Source: JAWPMT01 sp965267435 (GTDB lineage Bacteria; Bacteroidota; Bacteroidia; Cytophagales; Cyclobacteriaceae). Taken from it: a DNA stretch of 64,000 nucleotides. Positions 8,468 through 17,325 of this stretch are shown piece after piece (positions within the stretch are counted from its first letter, which is position 1; each line of letters starts with the position of its first letter). Under the pieces are notes generated by a model. The model was not told the DNA's origin. It worked only from the letters and a program-made list of their open reading frames with translations, and did not search any database. Location: the NCBI GenBank assembly GCA_965267435.1, contig OZ253960.1, forward strand, positions 4,278,001 through 4,342,000, given 5' to 3'. The position numbers and the translations under genes are program-made.

Positions 8468-8478
8468 GTTGCTAACAA
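8468..8478 (+). repeat. GTTGCTAACAA core box
   Basis: GTTGCTAACAA lies 6 bp after the stop of the DUF6090-like gene. It matches the CTAACAA box found shortly after other genes in the first half of the window (7687, 8968, 22052, 22880, 28513). A box this short is weak on its own and is listed only because of its recurring placement. Confidence 0.3.
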
Positions 8479-8505
8479 TGGATCAGCAGAAACGCAACCT
8501 TTCTC

Positions 8506-8859
8506 ATGAACAGCATTCCTGAAGAGCACGAATTAATAGCCTTTTTCGAAACCGAACCGACATTGTTGGACGCAGATCAGCCTTGGCATGACAACACACT
8601 GACTTTCGAATTTGAAAGCGCCGAAGACAAAGTGACGGTTCATCTTTCACCGGCTTATGGCGATCTGGAAATTTACTGGACTCAAAAAAACGAATTGAGG
8701 TTGAACTGGCGCCTCTATGATCTGAAGGAGATCGTTATCGACAAAACAGATCAGAAGGAATGTATGAGGAGAATCCCAAACGCTCAGAATATGACAGAGA
8801 CCCTCCTTTTTCTCAAACCGGTGGTAAAGATTATTGGAGGTATGACTCATGAACCGTAG
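8506..8859 (+). CDS. Small conserved-looking hypothetical protein
   Basis: 117 aa, soluble, acidic in its first half (IPEEHELIAFFETEPTLLDA, FESAEDKVTVHLSPAYGD). Alternating strand-like segments suggest a small alpha/beta fold. No motif is recognised. It starts 44 bp after the preceding gene, with only a CTAACAA box between, and is followed by another repeat block. It may function as a cargo gene or immunity-like protein, but nothing in the sequence decides this. Confidence 0.55.
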   Translation: MNSIPEEHELIAFFETEPTLLDADQPWHDNTLTFEFESAEDKVTVHLSPAYGDLEIYWTQKNELRLNWRLYDLKEIVIDKTDQKECMRRIPNAQNMTETLLFLKPVVKIIGGMTHEP

Positions 8860-8939
8860 AACGAAAAAGAGGAGGGACAATAATCGCCATTGGGCATATG
8901 GATGCTTACATCTGGCAAGTAGTGCGAAGGACGTCCATG

Positions 8940-8982
8940 TCCTGCTGGCGCGGCGGTGCTTCGAACGCTAACAAACACGGCT
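8940..8982 (+). repeat. Intergenic attC-like repeat fragment, copy 5
   Basis: TTCGAACGCTAACAAACACG at 8960-8979, continuing GCT. It matches TTCGACCCTAACAAACATGG at 28507-28526 over nearly its whole length. Both sit about 20-60 bp upstream of a membrane protein gene. The upstream GC-rich part (TGCTGGCGCGGCGGTGC) forms the other arm of a possible hairpin. The block overlaps the artificial upstream extension of the next reading frame. Confidence 0.45.
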
Positions 8983-9011
8983 TTTCCCGATACTTAATTA
9001 ACTTAATTCCC

Positions 9012-9908
9012 ATGAAAGATCTTTTCAATATCCTCATAGGTCTTAGCATTATCTTTCTCATAGGATACACGACGGTAGTCAGCATCTTGATCTTGACGGG
9101 AAATACAGATACAACCTTTGATGATATATCGGTGCAACTTGTCGTATCACTTGTGTTTGTGGGAATCTTCCTGTTTCATTTCATAAAAGGTCTTAGAGCA
9201 CCTGCTGACAAGACACAAGCTGCGGATATGCCTACAGTTGAAACGCGACCATATAATCCGGAATTGGATAAACTGTCTTTCAGCCATTATCAGCAGGAAA
9301 GTGAAACCTGGTGGTCTGATTCAGATGGCGATTCGCATTCCAGAGGTATTCAGTATGCTTGCTTACGGTTTTATGAAGATGGAACTGTTATTGCGAAAAG
9401 AGATCTCGCCATCTTAAAATTAGAGGCCGAAGATTCCTTTGTGTACAAAGGAAATTGGTCTGTCTCCGAACAGAACATCAAACTCCAATTGGACAAAGTA
9501 AAAGATGTAGATGACACCGTGTCCTTAAACATATCCCCGGAAGAAGAAAGAGACATGAAATACGCCGGGCACATTACTCATGATGATGACCTGATAAAAG
9601 CCGGAGTTTACACGGGAACGATAAAAGGTGATACGCTGCAAATTGGCTCCATGACATTTTCAAAAGTGACTCCCAGTCGTTTGATTATAACCGCCTCTGA
9701 AAGTGCATGCGACGCGTTAGAAAGTGAATTTAAGGACCACCCGCTGGTGACTGGAAGCTTTACAGATACTGGTAATTGGTATTCCAACGGCGAGACAGGT
9801 CCGGAATGGTTTACAGTGACCTTTGAAAGTCGATATGAATTGCGAGAAGAACTGGAACGGGCACTAAAAGAATCGAAGACAGACTTTTCCAATATGTTTT
9901 GGGGATAG
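9012..9908 (+). CDS. Hypothetical membrane protein with lipocalin-like or pilus-like soluble domain
   Basis: 298 aa from the ATG at 9012. The frame extends upstream to 8898 but that part runs through a repeat. Two N-terminal membrane helices (about 5-28 and 36-56) are followed by a soluble beta-rich domain. That domain holds blocks such as FYEDGTVIAKRDLAILKLEA and FVYKGNWSVSEQNIKLQL, which resemble a copy-of-input-and-output lipocalin-like barrel. No catalytic motif is seen. The next gene starts 64 bp downstream and also encodes an anchored unknown. Confidence 0.6.
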   Translation: MKDLFNILIGLSIIFLIGYTTVVSILILTGNTDTTFDDISVQLVVSLVFVGIFLFHFIKGLRAPADKTQAADMPTVETRPYNPELDKLSFSHYQQESETWWSDSDGDSHSRGIQYACLRFYEDGTVIAKRDLAILKLEAEDSFVYKGNWSVSEQNIKLQLDKVKDVDDTVSLNISPEEERDMKYAGHITHDDDLIKAGVYTGTIKGDTLQIGSMTFSKVTPSRLIITASESACDALESEFKDHPLVTGSFTDTGNWYSNGETGPEWFTVTFESRYELREELERALKESKTDFSNMFWG

Positions 9909-9972
9909 AACTCCCAATATTGCCTTCTATGAGCCTCGCTTTCCTTTTCTCATAAACACGTATGGTGACGAA

Positions 9973-10488
9973 ATGAGACTTAGAATCTGGATCTTGATGG
10001 TCATTGCTACAATCGCACTGGTCGGATTCTTTGTCATCAACAGGTCTGAGGAGATTGGCTATGATTATGGCCGAAATAGCAATCCTGTCCGGGTCCAAGT
10101 ACACGTTCCCATTATTGAAGATGAGATGAAGCGGGTATACACTTTGGACTCATTTGTCGCCAACCATTGGGAGGTAGGCACACCATCGTACGAAGATGGC
10201 CAACCTGTCCATTATTCAAAGAATGTTACGCCGATCGATGCGCTACAAAAGGTCGAGGAGAAAGACTTGTTCAAAATGAGAATTCAAGGAGATCAGTATC
10301 ACCAACTGTATATCAAGTCGACGATCTATGACATGAAGCGTTCAAGTCGAGAAGGCGTCCTGACGGTAGGTCAGAGTGGTACAGATTTGCGTCTTAACGA
10401 ATCGGGCATCGACAGTGTCGCAACCAGCTGGGGCCTGCATTACCTCGTGCGAGACCAAAGTATTCTTCGCAGAGAACACAGCGATTGA
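9973..10488 (+). CDS. Hypothetical protein with N-terminal membrane anchor
   Basis: 171 aa. A single N-terminal hydrophobic helix (residues 4-22, IWILMVIATIALVGFFVI) serves as anchor or uncleaved signal, followed by a polar, mostly strand-predicted region. No recognised motif. It directly follows another anchored unknown in the same direction and converges with the SGNH lipoprotein gene 84 bp downstream. Confidence 0.55.
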   Translation: MRLRIWILMVIATIALVGFFVINRSEEIGYDYGRNSNPVRVQVHVPIIEDEMKRVYTLDSFVANHWEVGTPSYEDGQPVHYSKNVTPIDALQKVEEKDLFKMRIQGDQYHQLYIKSTIYDMKRSSREGVLTVGQSGTDLRLNESGIDSVATSWGLHYLVRDQSILRREHSD

Positions 10489-10572
10489 CCCTAGAGCCCA
10501 GTCAGGTGTCTCTTAACTGTGACTTTTTATGCTCCCTTCAGAGCTTTTCCTCTCTAGGCCCCTTTTCCTGGC

Positions 10573-11262
10573 TCAGCGAAGCAATGACCGCACAATCACT
10601 TCGGCAGCTACCTCACTTCCCCTCAAGGAAGGATGAAAGCCATCTGGTCCGTAATAGTCGAATTTTCCGGTCTGGTCAAAGTATCGTTTCCATATGGCAC
10701 CCACAGGACATAAAACGGCATCGTTGAGCGTGGCTGCATCTGTGTAGCTTTCTATCACTCCGTCAAATGTATGATAGTACTCTTGCGAAGGCCATACCAT
10801 GTAAAAGGCAAGCCTCGCTTCGTTCGCTTCACACAGTTCCTTGAATTTGGCCCCATAATCAATCAGCACCGCGCGGCCCTCTTCCTGGGATGAGGGTCCC
10901 TGCTGTACAACGACCCAATCAAACAACCCGCGCTCAATCTCTGATTGGACCTTCCCCTCATTCCAGTGATCGATCAACGCATAGTTGCCTTCGGTGATCA
11001 TTCTGGTGCCTACATTATGGCCTCTTTCGAGCATAACCAACCGTACCAGTTCAGGTAGGTCATTCTGATAGGTAAGACTGTTGCCCACAAACAGGATATT
11101 GAAATCAGTCGTCGACAGATCCTGATCACCCTGACCTCCTGTGTCGTCTATCTCCGTGGTATCATCGTCCTGGGGTTCGGGAGAGATCTCCTCTGTACAA
11201 GCCACAAAGGCCAGGGCCATTGACGCGAAAAAAATCCAAAGGGTAGGCTGGATTGCTTTCAT
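10573..11262 (-). CDS. Lipoprotein SGNH-like hydrolase
   Basis: 229 aa from the ATG at 11262; an ATG at 11295 extends the frame by 11 unlikely residues. The lipobox is AFVAC with Cys22, followed by an acidic linker. The SGNH-hydrolase layout is visible: block I ILFVGNSLT with nucleophile Ser62, an Asn-like block GPSSQEE, and block V DGFHPS with Asp206 and His209. Probably an outer-membrane-anchored esterase; its substrate is unknown. It is one of only three minus-strand genes in the first 34 kb. Confidence 0.75.
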   Translation of the reverse strand: MKAIQPTLWIFFASMALAFVACTEEISPEPQDDDTTEIDDTGGQGDQDLSTTDFNILFVGNSLTYQNDLPELVRLVMLERGHNVGTRMITEGNYALIDHWNEGKVQSEIERGLFDWVVVQQGPSSQEEGRAVLIDYGAKFKELCEANEARLAFYMVWPSQEYYHTFDGVIESYTDAATLNDAVLCPVGAIWKRYFDQTGKFDYYGPDGFHPSLRGSEVAAEVIVRSLLR

Positions 11263-11660
11263 AATTGAATATTCAGGTGACTTAAATTGAAACATTTTGC
11301 AGCACCACTTCCCCTAAATTTCATCAAAGCGAAATTAATCACTATCAAAGCAGCTATGCCCTCAATTACTATTCGTCATACTCAAATTACTCCTGGCCGA
11401 AGGCGGGTCACTGGAAGAAAAGCTTTTGCCGGCAACTGTGATTAGCCCAGGTTGCACTAGATTGAAGATAGTTGGCCAGGGGTGGCACACATCCTTGGGC
11501 CATGCATGCGCCGCATACTTATCCGTTTGGACGTAATTAAGGCACGAAATGGCATTTAACCCAAAATGGAGTCTTTGAACTTTTGGCAATCCCAATGGGG
11601 CTTATCACATGACGATTGCATCGACGTCGATTCGCAAGCGAGGCAAACTGGCCGATTCCA
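11263..11660. repeat. Gene-free gap with intergenic repeat copy 6
   Basis: 398 bp between the divergently placed SGNH lipoprotein and permease genes. At 11400-11477 it carries the repeat family: CCGAAGGCGGG..GAAAAGC, then TGTGATTAGCCC and GGTTGCACTAGATTGAAGATA..GTTGGCC (11450-11477), very close to 5968-5995. The rest should hold both promoters, but no clear TTTG/TAnnTTTG pair was found. Confidence 0.5.
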
Positions 11661-13013
11661 ATGAAGTACTTTGGCAAAACTCGGAAAGGTATCCCCTGGC
11701 TAGGGTTTGAATTGAGATTGCCAATCCTTCGCACGCGCATTTACTGGAAAGAATTTCTGCAGGGAATGATTATTGCCAATGCCACAGGCCTCGCGTTGGT
11801 ACCCCTGCTCACTTCTTCTTTTGGATTGACATTTGAAGAGGCTGTTGCGATTTCCTTCATTCAATCTGTTCTGATCAACTCGTCCTGGATGGTTTTTGGT
11901 GAACCATATGCCCCAGGATGGATTACCCCTGCTTTGCCGTTGGTCATTTCGTTTGTAATCTCCAGCACTTTTCCTACGCCGGTTGAGCGCTTTCAAGTGA
12001 TGGTGGCTTTATCCATTGACTTGGTGATTATTTTGGCATTTTTTGGGATAACCGGATGGGGAGCATTTATCATTCGACGAATTCCCAATGTGCTAAAAGG
12101 CTCCATAATTTTTGGTGCCGCAGTGTCAGCATTTATCAATGTCTTTGATGTATCTGCCCCTGGTAATCGACTGATGGCCCAGCCGATTACCATTATTACC
12201 GCCATTGCCTTTTCGTTGATCTTCACTTTTTCAGAGCCTTTGAAAAAGCTGGCTGAGAGTCACACTTGGGTCAAAAGAATGATGAGTATGGGACTGCTCC
12301 CTGGCTTTGTAGGTGGGGCATTGGTCGGAGCATTGACTGGTGAACTACAGTTTGATATTCAGTACGGCTGGATTTGGTTACCATTCGAAGAAGCTTTTAG
12401 GAAGGCCTCCCCATTGCACATCGGATGGCCGGAAGCGACGCTTTATCTCAACGCGCTACCCTTGGCTATCATAACGTACATTCTTGTATTTGGCGATCTC
12501 ATTACCGGGGAAGAGGTATTGAAGGAAGGCAGTGAATCGAGAAAAGATGAAAACCTCATCGTAAACCACACACGTTCTCACCTGTCATTAGCTATTCGGA
12601 ATGGATTGATGGCGATTGCCGCACCTTTTTTTCCTACTCAAGGAATTCTTTGGACTGGGATCCATGTGATAATAGTCGAGCGATGGAAAGGCGGCAAACA
12701 GAACCTGAATTCACTTTTTGATGGTATCAGCTCCTTCTATGCCACCGGAATTCCTATCACTTTTTTCTTTCTACCACTAATTACTACGCTGCAACCCCTG
12801 ATGCCCATGGCTCTCACCATCACCCTGGTGTTGACAGGATTTGCCTGTGCTTATATTGGACTTGGAAAAGCACGCTCAAATGCAGATAAGGGTGCCATAC
12901 TTTTGAATGGTGTCTGTATCGCGCTCCTTGATCCTTGGGTAGGCTTTGTTGTTTCGATCGTCGTGGTAACATTACTAACTAATATTACCCTCGCGCCGGA
13001 CCAGGGAGACTAG
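11661..13013 (+). CDS. Polytopic permease-like membrane protein (purine permease/SulP-like)
   Basis: 450 aa from the ATG at 11661; the frame opens at 11616 with 15 unlikely residues. About 11-13 hydrophobic segments run throughout, with short helices broken by Gly/Pro (LLPGFVGGALVGALTGE, WITPALPLVISFVI). The pattern of alternating long and broken helices resembles the NCS2/SulP transporter fold, but no signature motif of either family is clear, so the substrate is open. It converges with the NIPSNAP gene. Confidence 0.65.
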   Translation: MKYFGKTRKGIPWLGFELRLPILRTRIYWKEFLQGMIIANATGLALVPLLTSSFGLTFEEAVAISFIQSVLINSSWMVFGEPYAPGWITPALPLVISFVISSTFPTPVERFQVMVALSIDLVIILAFFGITGWGAFIIRRIPNVLKGSIIFGAAVSAFINVFDVSAPGNRLMAQPITIITAIAFSLIFTFSEPLKKLAESHTWVKRMMSMGLLPGFVGGALVGALTGELQFDIQYGWIWLPFEEAFRKASPLHIGWPEATLYLNALPLAIITYILVFGDLITGEEVLKEGSESRKDENLIVNHTRSHLSLAIRNGLMAIAAPFFPTQGILWTGIHVIIVERWKGGKQNLNSLFDGISSFYATGIPITFFFLPLITTLQPLMPMALTITLVLTGFACAYIGLGKARSNADKGAILLNGVCIALLDPWVGFVVSIVVVTLLTNITLAPDQGD

Positions 13014-13067
13014 CGAATAGCATTTTGGTATTGAAGCCTTCCAAATACAAACCAACATATCTATACC

Positions 13068-13092
13068 AAAAAAAAGGGGCAGGAAAACCCTT
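13068..13092 (-). terminator. Putative intrinsic terminator for the NIPSNAP gene
   Basis: On the minus strand a short stem AAGGG/CCCTT is followed by a run of eight Ts (8 As at 13068-13075 on the + strand). It lies in the convergent gap, about 80 bp downstream of the NIPSNAP stop. The stem is only 5 bp, so the call is tentative. Confidence 0.4.
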
Positions 13093-13173
13093 GATCAGTC
13101 CAGCACCTTTTTGCCATTAGCCGCCTTGTATGCAGGTACTGCCACACCATCAGCGGAGGGCCAGACGCCGAGC

Positions 13174-13914
13174 TTAGATCTGTGAATAATCCGTCGCTTT
13201 GAGGAAGACTCGCGTGATGTCGCTCATATTGCCTTTGTATTCCTCATTGGATATCAAATTCTTCCAATCCGGATGGCCAATGAAATTCGACCAGCCCGCT
13301 TTGTTTTCGGCCATGTCTGTGTTTCCGAGCATGTAGGTCAGACAGGGCAATTGATCTCCCGAAATGTTCCTACCAAAGAACACCATCGGCAACCCAGCCT
13401 CAGCGAATATGCTAAACTCGTCTTCAAACATTCTGAGTTTATTCTGCAGAGCGGCTTCATTATGACTCTCATAGATTCGGAGTTCGTAGATGCCGGCGTT
13501 ATCAGGGGCAATCAATTCGGGAAACTCCTTGGTACTATGGATAACACTGCTTTTGATCCTTGGGAAGGGTATGGCCGCTTGATCAGCTGACAGGTAAGCA
13601 TCTGCGGCCTTTATGTACTCTTCATCATCAAATAAGCTTCTTTCGCTGTTTTGGAAAGCAACAATGTCTGCGTGAGGAACGAGCAGATAGATCTTTCGGG
13701 GCAATGACTCACCCAGTTCTTCAAACACGCCGACGTTTTCTGCGCCTTGCCTGTTCAACGCCGGAATGAGCGCTTCTTGAAAATAAGTGTGTAGTAAGTC
13801 TGCTGACCGGAAAAACTCTATCTCATAGACTCTGAGTTCGTAGACCTGGGTCTGCGAGCGGGCAACGGTCGTCGCGAGTAGCACAAAACAAATAATAGGG
13901 AATAGCTTCTTCAT
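13174..13914 (-). CDS. Secreted NIPSNAP-family protein
   Basis: 246 aa from the ATG at 13914; the frame opens at 13977 with unlikely residues. The signal peptide is MKKLFPIICFVLLATTVARS. Two NIPSNAP repeats are visible: VYELRVYEIEFFRSADLLHT at the start and GIYELRIYESHNEAALQNKL in the second half. The C-terminus TDYSQI is typical of the family. NIPSNAP domains are ferredoxin-like dimeric folds of unclear biochemical role. The convergent gap downstream contains a short open frame and a terminator-like hairpin. Confidence 0.8.
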   Translation of the reverse strand: MKKLFPIICFVLLATTVARSQTQVYELRVYEIEFFRSADLLHTYFQEALIPALNRQGAENVGVFEELGESLPRKIYLLVPHADIVAFQNSERSLFDDEEYIKAADAYLSADQAAIPFPRIKSSVIHSTKEFPELIAPDNAGIYELRIYESHNEAALQNKLRMFEDEFSIFAEAGLPMVFFGRNISGDQLPCLTYMLGNTDMAENKAGWSNFIGHPDWKNLISNEEYKGNMSDITRVFLKATDYSQI

Positions 13915-14015
13915 AGGGCACTCAAGATAATCAATACCCCTGGAGTAAGTAGCAGTGCTTGCTCGGGCACCCTTCATCTGTCACAATTCAATATCAGAAT
14001 TCAAAATTCTTTCCT

Positions 14016-14100
14016 GGTTGCGCTAGATTGGTGCTAGTAAGCTGGTGGCGGCACACCTGCCAGAAGGCAGGCACTGCATAGTTGTGGCGTCGTTGGCATT
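14016..14100 (+). repeat. Intergenic attC-like repeat, copy 7
   Basis: GGTTGCGCTAGATTGGTGC..TAAGCT (14016-14043) is a third variant of the motif at 5968. It is followed by a CCTGCCAGAAGGCAGG hairpin and GCATAGTTGTGGCG..GTTGGC, which matches the end of copy 1. It lies 10 bp upstream of the next + strand gene. Confidence 0.55.
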
Positions 14101-14109
14101 CAAATACCT

Positions 14110-14907
14110 ATGAATCTAAGATATCTATCAGGAGCCGTTATTGCTCTTCCCCTACTGCCGTTGATGTATCTTCAGGGAAAGCGGATCCGGGCGAAAGTAC
14201 CGCAACTGCCGGAAGCAGAAGGATTTGAGGGACATTGTTATTCCAATGAAAGATCGGGAAGCACGCTAAACGTTCTTTCCCTTGGTGAAAGTACGATTGC
14301 TGGAGTAGGTGTTCAGACCCATGAAGAAGGATTTACCGGGACATTTGCCAAGGAGCTATCAAGGTTGTTCATCTCCAACGTTAAATGGAAAGTCTACGCT
14401 CGTAGCGGTTATACAGCAAGAGAAGTAGAAAGAAAGATAGTCCCCAATATCACTGAGCAGCAAGCTGATATCATCGTTGTCGGGCTGGGTGGTAATGATG
14501 CTTTTACATTGAATCGCCCCTCAAAATGGAAAGCTGAGGTGCGTACTTTGATAGCAGCCATCCAATCAAAATTTCCTGACGCAATTGTGGTTTTCTGTAA
14601 CATGCCACCAATCAAGGAATTCCCTGCCTTCACACCACTTATAAAATTCACACTTGGGAACCTTGTGGAGATTCTAGGTGAAGAATTGCGAAACGCTGTA
14701 AGCGACTTCGACAATGTCTTTTATTTCGGAAAGACCATTACTTTGAAAGCGTGGATTGATAAATATCAATTGAATGTGAACAGAGAGGACTTTTTCAGTG
14801 ATGGTGTTCACCCTTCTAAGCTCACCTACCAGACCTGGGCCAGAGACGTAGCCAATGAAGCGTTTAGGAATGAAAAAATCAAAAGCTCCTTACAACATGG
14901 TATATAG
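14110..14907 (+). CDS. SGNH/GDSL-type esterase
   Basis: 265 aa. A hydrophobic N-terminus (about 8-22) is likely a membrane anchor. Block I LSLGESTIAGVG gives nucleophile Ser61 (GES instead of GDS), block III GLGGNDAF gives Asn129, and block V FFSDGVHPS gives Asp231 and His234. Family members are lipases, esterases or acyl carriers; the substrate is unknown. It starts immediately after repeat copy 7 and is followed 46 bp later by the DUF6122-like gene. Confidence 0.8.
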   Translation: MNLRYLSGAVIALPLLPLMYLQGKRIRAKVPQLPEAEGFEGHCYSNERSGSTLNVLSLGESTIAGVGVQTHEEGFTGTFAKELSRLFISNVKWKVYARSGYTAREVERKIVPNITEQQADIIVVGLGGNDAFTLNRPSKWKAEVRTLIAAIQSKFPDAIVVFCNMPPIKEFPAFTPLIKFTLGNLVEILGEELRNAVSDFDNVFYFGKTITLKAWIDKYQLNVNREDFFSDGVHPSKLTYQTWARDVANEAFRNEKIKSSLQHGI

Positions 14908-14953
14908 TGCATACTCCAGAGAAGAAGCGCCCGGTGAAAAAGAGTGATCAGCA

Positions 14954-15277
14954 ATGAGTCTGCAGACGTTTATCCACTACTTTTTACATATTGGCTTTCC
15001 ACTTTTTATCGCCATTGGATTTTTCAGAAAGGATTGGAAAAAGGTCTACCTGATCATGCTCAGCACCATGCTGGTCGACCTTGATCACTTACTCGCTGAT
15101 CCCATTTTTCAGCCCGATAGATGCAGTATCAACTTTCACCCGCTACACACCTACTATGCCATGTTCGCCTATGTACTACTGCTCTTTTTTCGCAAACCAT
15201 TCAACGTAATTGGAATTGGGCTACTACTACATATGCTGGCAGATTTTGTTGATTGTCTGATGATGGCGAACCATTGA
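14954..15277 (+). CDS. DUF6122-like small membrane protein
   Basis: 107 aa with about three to four membrane helices. It carries the Asp/His-rich segment STMLVDLDHLLADPIFQPDR, the block NFHPLHTYY and a C-terminal HMLADFVDC, as in the Bacteroidota family DUF6122. The clustered His and Asp residues resemble those of membrane-embedded metal hydrolases such as the LexA-binding/YdjM group. A metal-dependent role is therefore possible but unproven. Confidence 0.75.
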   Translation: MSLQTFIHYFLHIGFPLFIAIGFFRKDWKKVYLIMLSTMLVDLDHLLADPIFQPDRCSINFHPLHTYYAMFAYVLLLFFRKPFNVIGIGLLLHMLADFVDCLMMANH

Positions 15278-15445
15278 TCCCGCCAAGAAGCACTGAAATG
15301 TATTTTTGCCAATAACCTTCGATTGGCCGTTGTCCATTGAATCCCGAAGCCAGGGCCTCAACGAGAAGAAATGAAGTGCATGAGACTATTTTTGTCAGTA
15401 CTGGACCCAACAGCGGACACCATTTTTTTGGTGACGCTGTGTGAA

Positions 15446-17035
15446 ATGAGAAATACAGTGAAAAGCACTTACGGGACAATACTCTCGATATTGATAGGCC
15501 TGGCCTCACTCATCTCTAGCTGCAATGAGCCTGAGAAGAGCCCCACACGCCCCAATGTTCTATTCATATCCATTGATGACCTTAGGCCAAGTCTAGGTGC
15601 TTACGGAGACAGCACCGCCATCACCCCCAACATTGACCAGTTCGCTATGGAGGGCATAACCTTCAGAGACGCTTATTGCCAAGCCGCCGTTTGCGCCCCG
15701 TCCAGGGCCAGTTTGATGACTGGCCTAAGACCTGATTCTACTCGCGTGTGGCATCTTGGAGATAAGTTTCGCGAGATCAATCCTGGTTCAGTGACGATGC
15801 CTCAGTACTTTTCCAAATTTGGCTATCATACCGTCAACATTGGAAAGATCTTTCACAACTATATGCCAGATTCGATTTCGTGGGATGAGCCGGACCTTCG
15901 GCCTCAGCGCTACGTAAGACAAGACTGGCTCAAAAGAGACGGCGAAACATTCTACATAAGCAAGAAGGTCAACGAATCGCAAGCAAAGAAGAGAGATTCA
16001 CTACTGCAGATAAGGCCGGTCAGATATGCAGATGGCTGGAACACCGGGCCTGCTTGGGAAGCTGCCAATGTGCACGATACGATGTACTACGATGGTGCCC
16101 AGACCAAATTGGCCAAACAGACACTCACGCGCCTGTCCAAAATGGACAAACCCTTCTATTTCGGACTTGGCTACTTTCGTCCTCACCTACCTTTTGCTGT
16201 CCCCAGGAAGTACTGGGACATGTACGACCCCGACGAAATCCCCTTGGCACCGAATCCCAACATCCCCGAAGGGGCTCCTATCTACTCCATGAATTCCATG
16301 TACGAACTAAGGCACTATGATGGTTTTTCGCACATTGGTCATCCTACTTCTTCATACAGAATGAGCGAAGATACGGTGCGTACACTGCGGCAGGGGTATT
16401 ATGCCAGTGTGAGCTACGTAGATGCGCTGCTAGGAGACCTATTTACACACTTGAAGAAACTTAGAATTTATGAAAACACCATCATTGTAATTTGGGGTGA
16501 CCATGGATGGAAACTAGGTGATCACAATAGCTGGGGCAAGATGACGAACTACAATATCGATTTGAAAGTGCCGGTCATTGTTCGCTATCCCAATCAGCAG
16601 CACAGAGGAGTGCAGACCGATGCGATCATCGAGCTGGTTGATTTGTTTCCTTCAATCTGTGAGATGGCAGGAATCGACATTCCCGACTATGCACAAGGAA
16701 CAAGTTTTGTCCCACTCACGAAGGATCCGGAATTGCCATGGAAGAATGCCGCCTTTAGCCAGTTTCATCGCAGGCCGAGAGTGTCTGCAGATGGTAAGCG
16801 CTACATGGGCTACTCTATAAATACGAAAAAATACCATTTCATCGAATGGTATACCTGGGACGCCGAGACTGGCACCAGGGGAGAATTGAAAAGCTATGAA
16901 CTGTATGACAAGGAGCTTGACCCACACGAAACGCAAAATTTGGCAGTGAGGGAAGACATGCATAATGTCATATCTACCCTGTCAAATCAACTTGATGAAG
17001 GATGGAGAAAGGCCTTCCCAAAAAACCAAGAATGA
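15446..17035 (+). CDS. Sulfatase lipoprotein (S1 family, iduronate-2-sulfatase-like)
   Basis: 529 aa from the ATG at 15446; the frame opens at 15371 with unlikely residues. Lipobox LISSC has Cys26. Metal site SIDDLRPSLG has Asp44-Asp45. The formylglycine motif CAPSRASLMTG has Cys83, and the late metal ligands are in WGDHGWKLGDH. The length and the order of blocks (WHLGDKFREINPG, GYFRPHLPF) match the iduronate-2-sulfatase/choline-sulfatase-like branch acting on sulfated polysaccharides. The Cys needs conversion to formylglycine, but no maturation enzyme is in this window. Confidence 0.88.
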   Translation: MRNTVKSTYGTILSILIGLASLISSCNEPEKSPTRPNVLFISIDDLRPSLGAYGDSTAITPNIDQFAMEGITFRDAYCQAAVCAPSRASLMTGLRPDSTRVWHLGDKFREINPGSVTMPQYFSKFGYHTVNIGKIFHNYMPDSISWDEPDLRPQRYVRQDWLKRDGETFYISKKVNESQAKKRDSLLQIRPVRYADGWNTGPAWEAANVHDTMYYDGAQTKLAKQTLTRLSKMDKPFYFGLGYFRPHLPFAVPRKYWDMYDPDEIPLAPNPNIPEGAPIYSMNSMYELRHYDGFSHIGHPTSSYRMSEDTVRTLRQGYYASVSYVDALLGDLFTHLKKLRIYENTIIVIWGDHGWKLGDHNSWGKMTNYNIDLKVPVIVRYPNQQHRGVQTDAIIELVDLFPSICEMAGIDIPDYAQGTSFVPLTKDPELPWKNAAFSQFHRRPRVSADGKRYMGYSINTKKYHFIEWYTWDAETGTRGELKSYELYDKELDPHETQNLAVREDMHNVISTLSNQLDEGWRKAFPKNQE

Positions 17036-17325
17036 CCTTTTTTGCGACAAGCAAGCTCCACATTGCTCTATCGGTTGTCACCTTAGCGCATGATACCAAG
17101 GCTGAACCATATTGCCGCTGCTGTTAGTATCACCTTCGAACTCACCTTTTTTCTTCCCACCCACTCATCGCACTCGGAACAGGTGGCGACTCTGCGTTTT
17201 GATGAGGAGAAATGGATAGACTCAAATACACAGTGGCTAGCAAGCACTGTACGTTATGCCCAGGCAAAGACTTGGTTTTTTACTATTTCATTAGATTGTC
17301 CTCTGCTGCAAGAAAGCCTTTGATA

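Noticed and set aside
8898..9011. Upstream extension of the anchored protein gene at 9012
   Set aside because: The 38 extra codons cover repeat DNA; the ATG at 9012 directly precedes the membrane helix.
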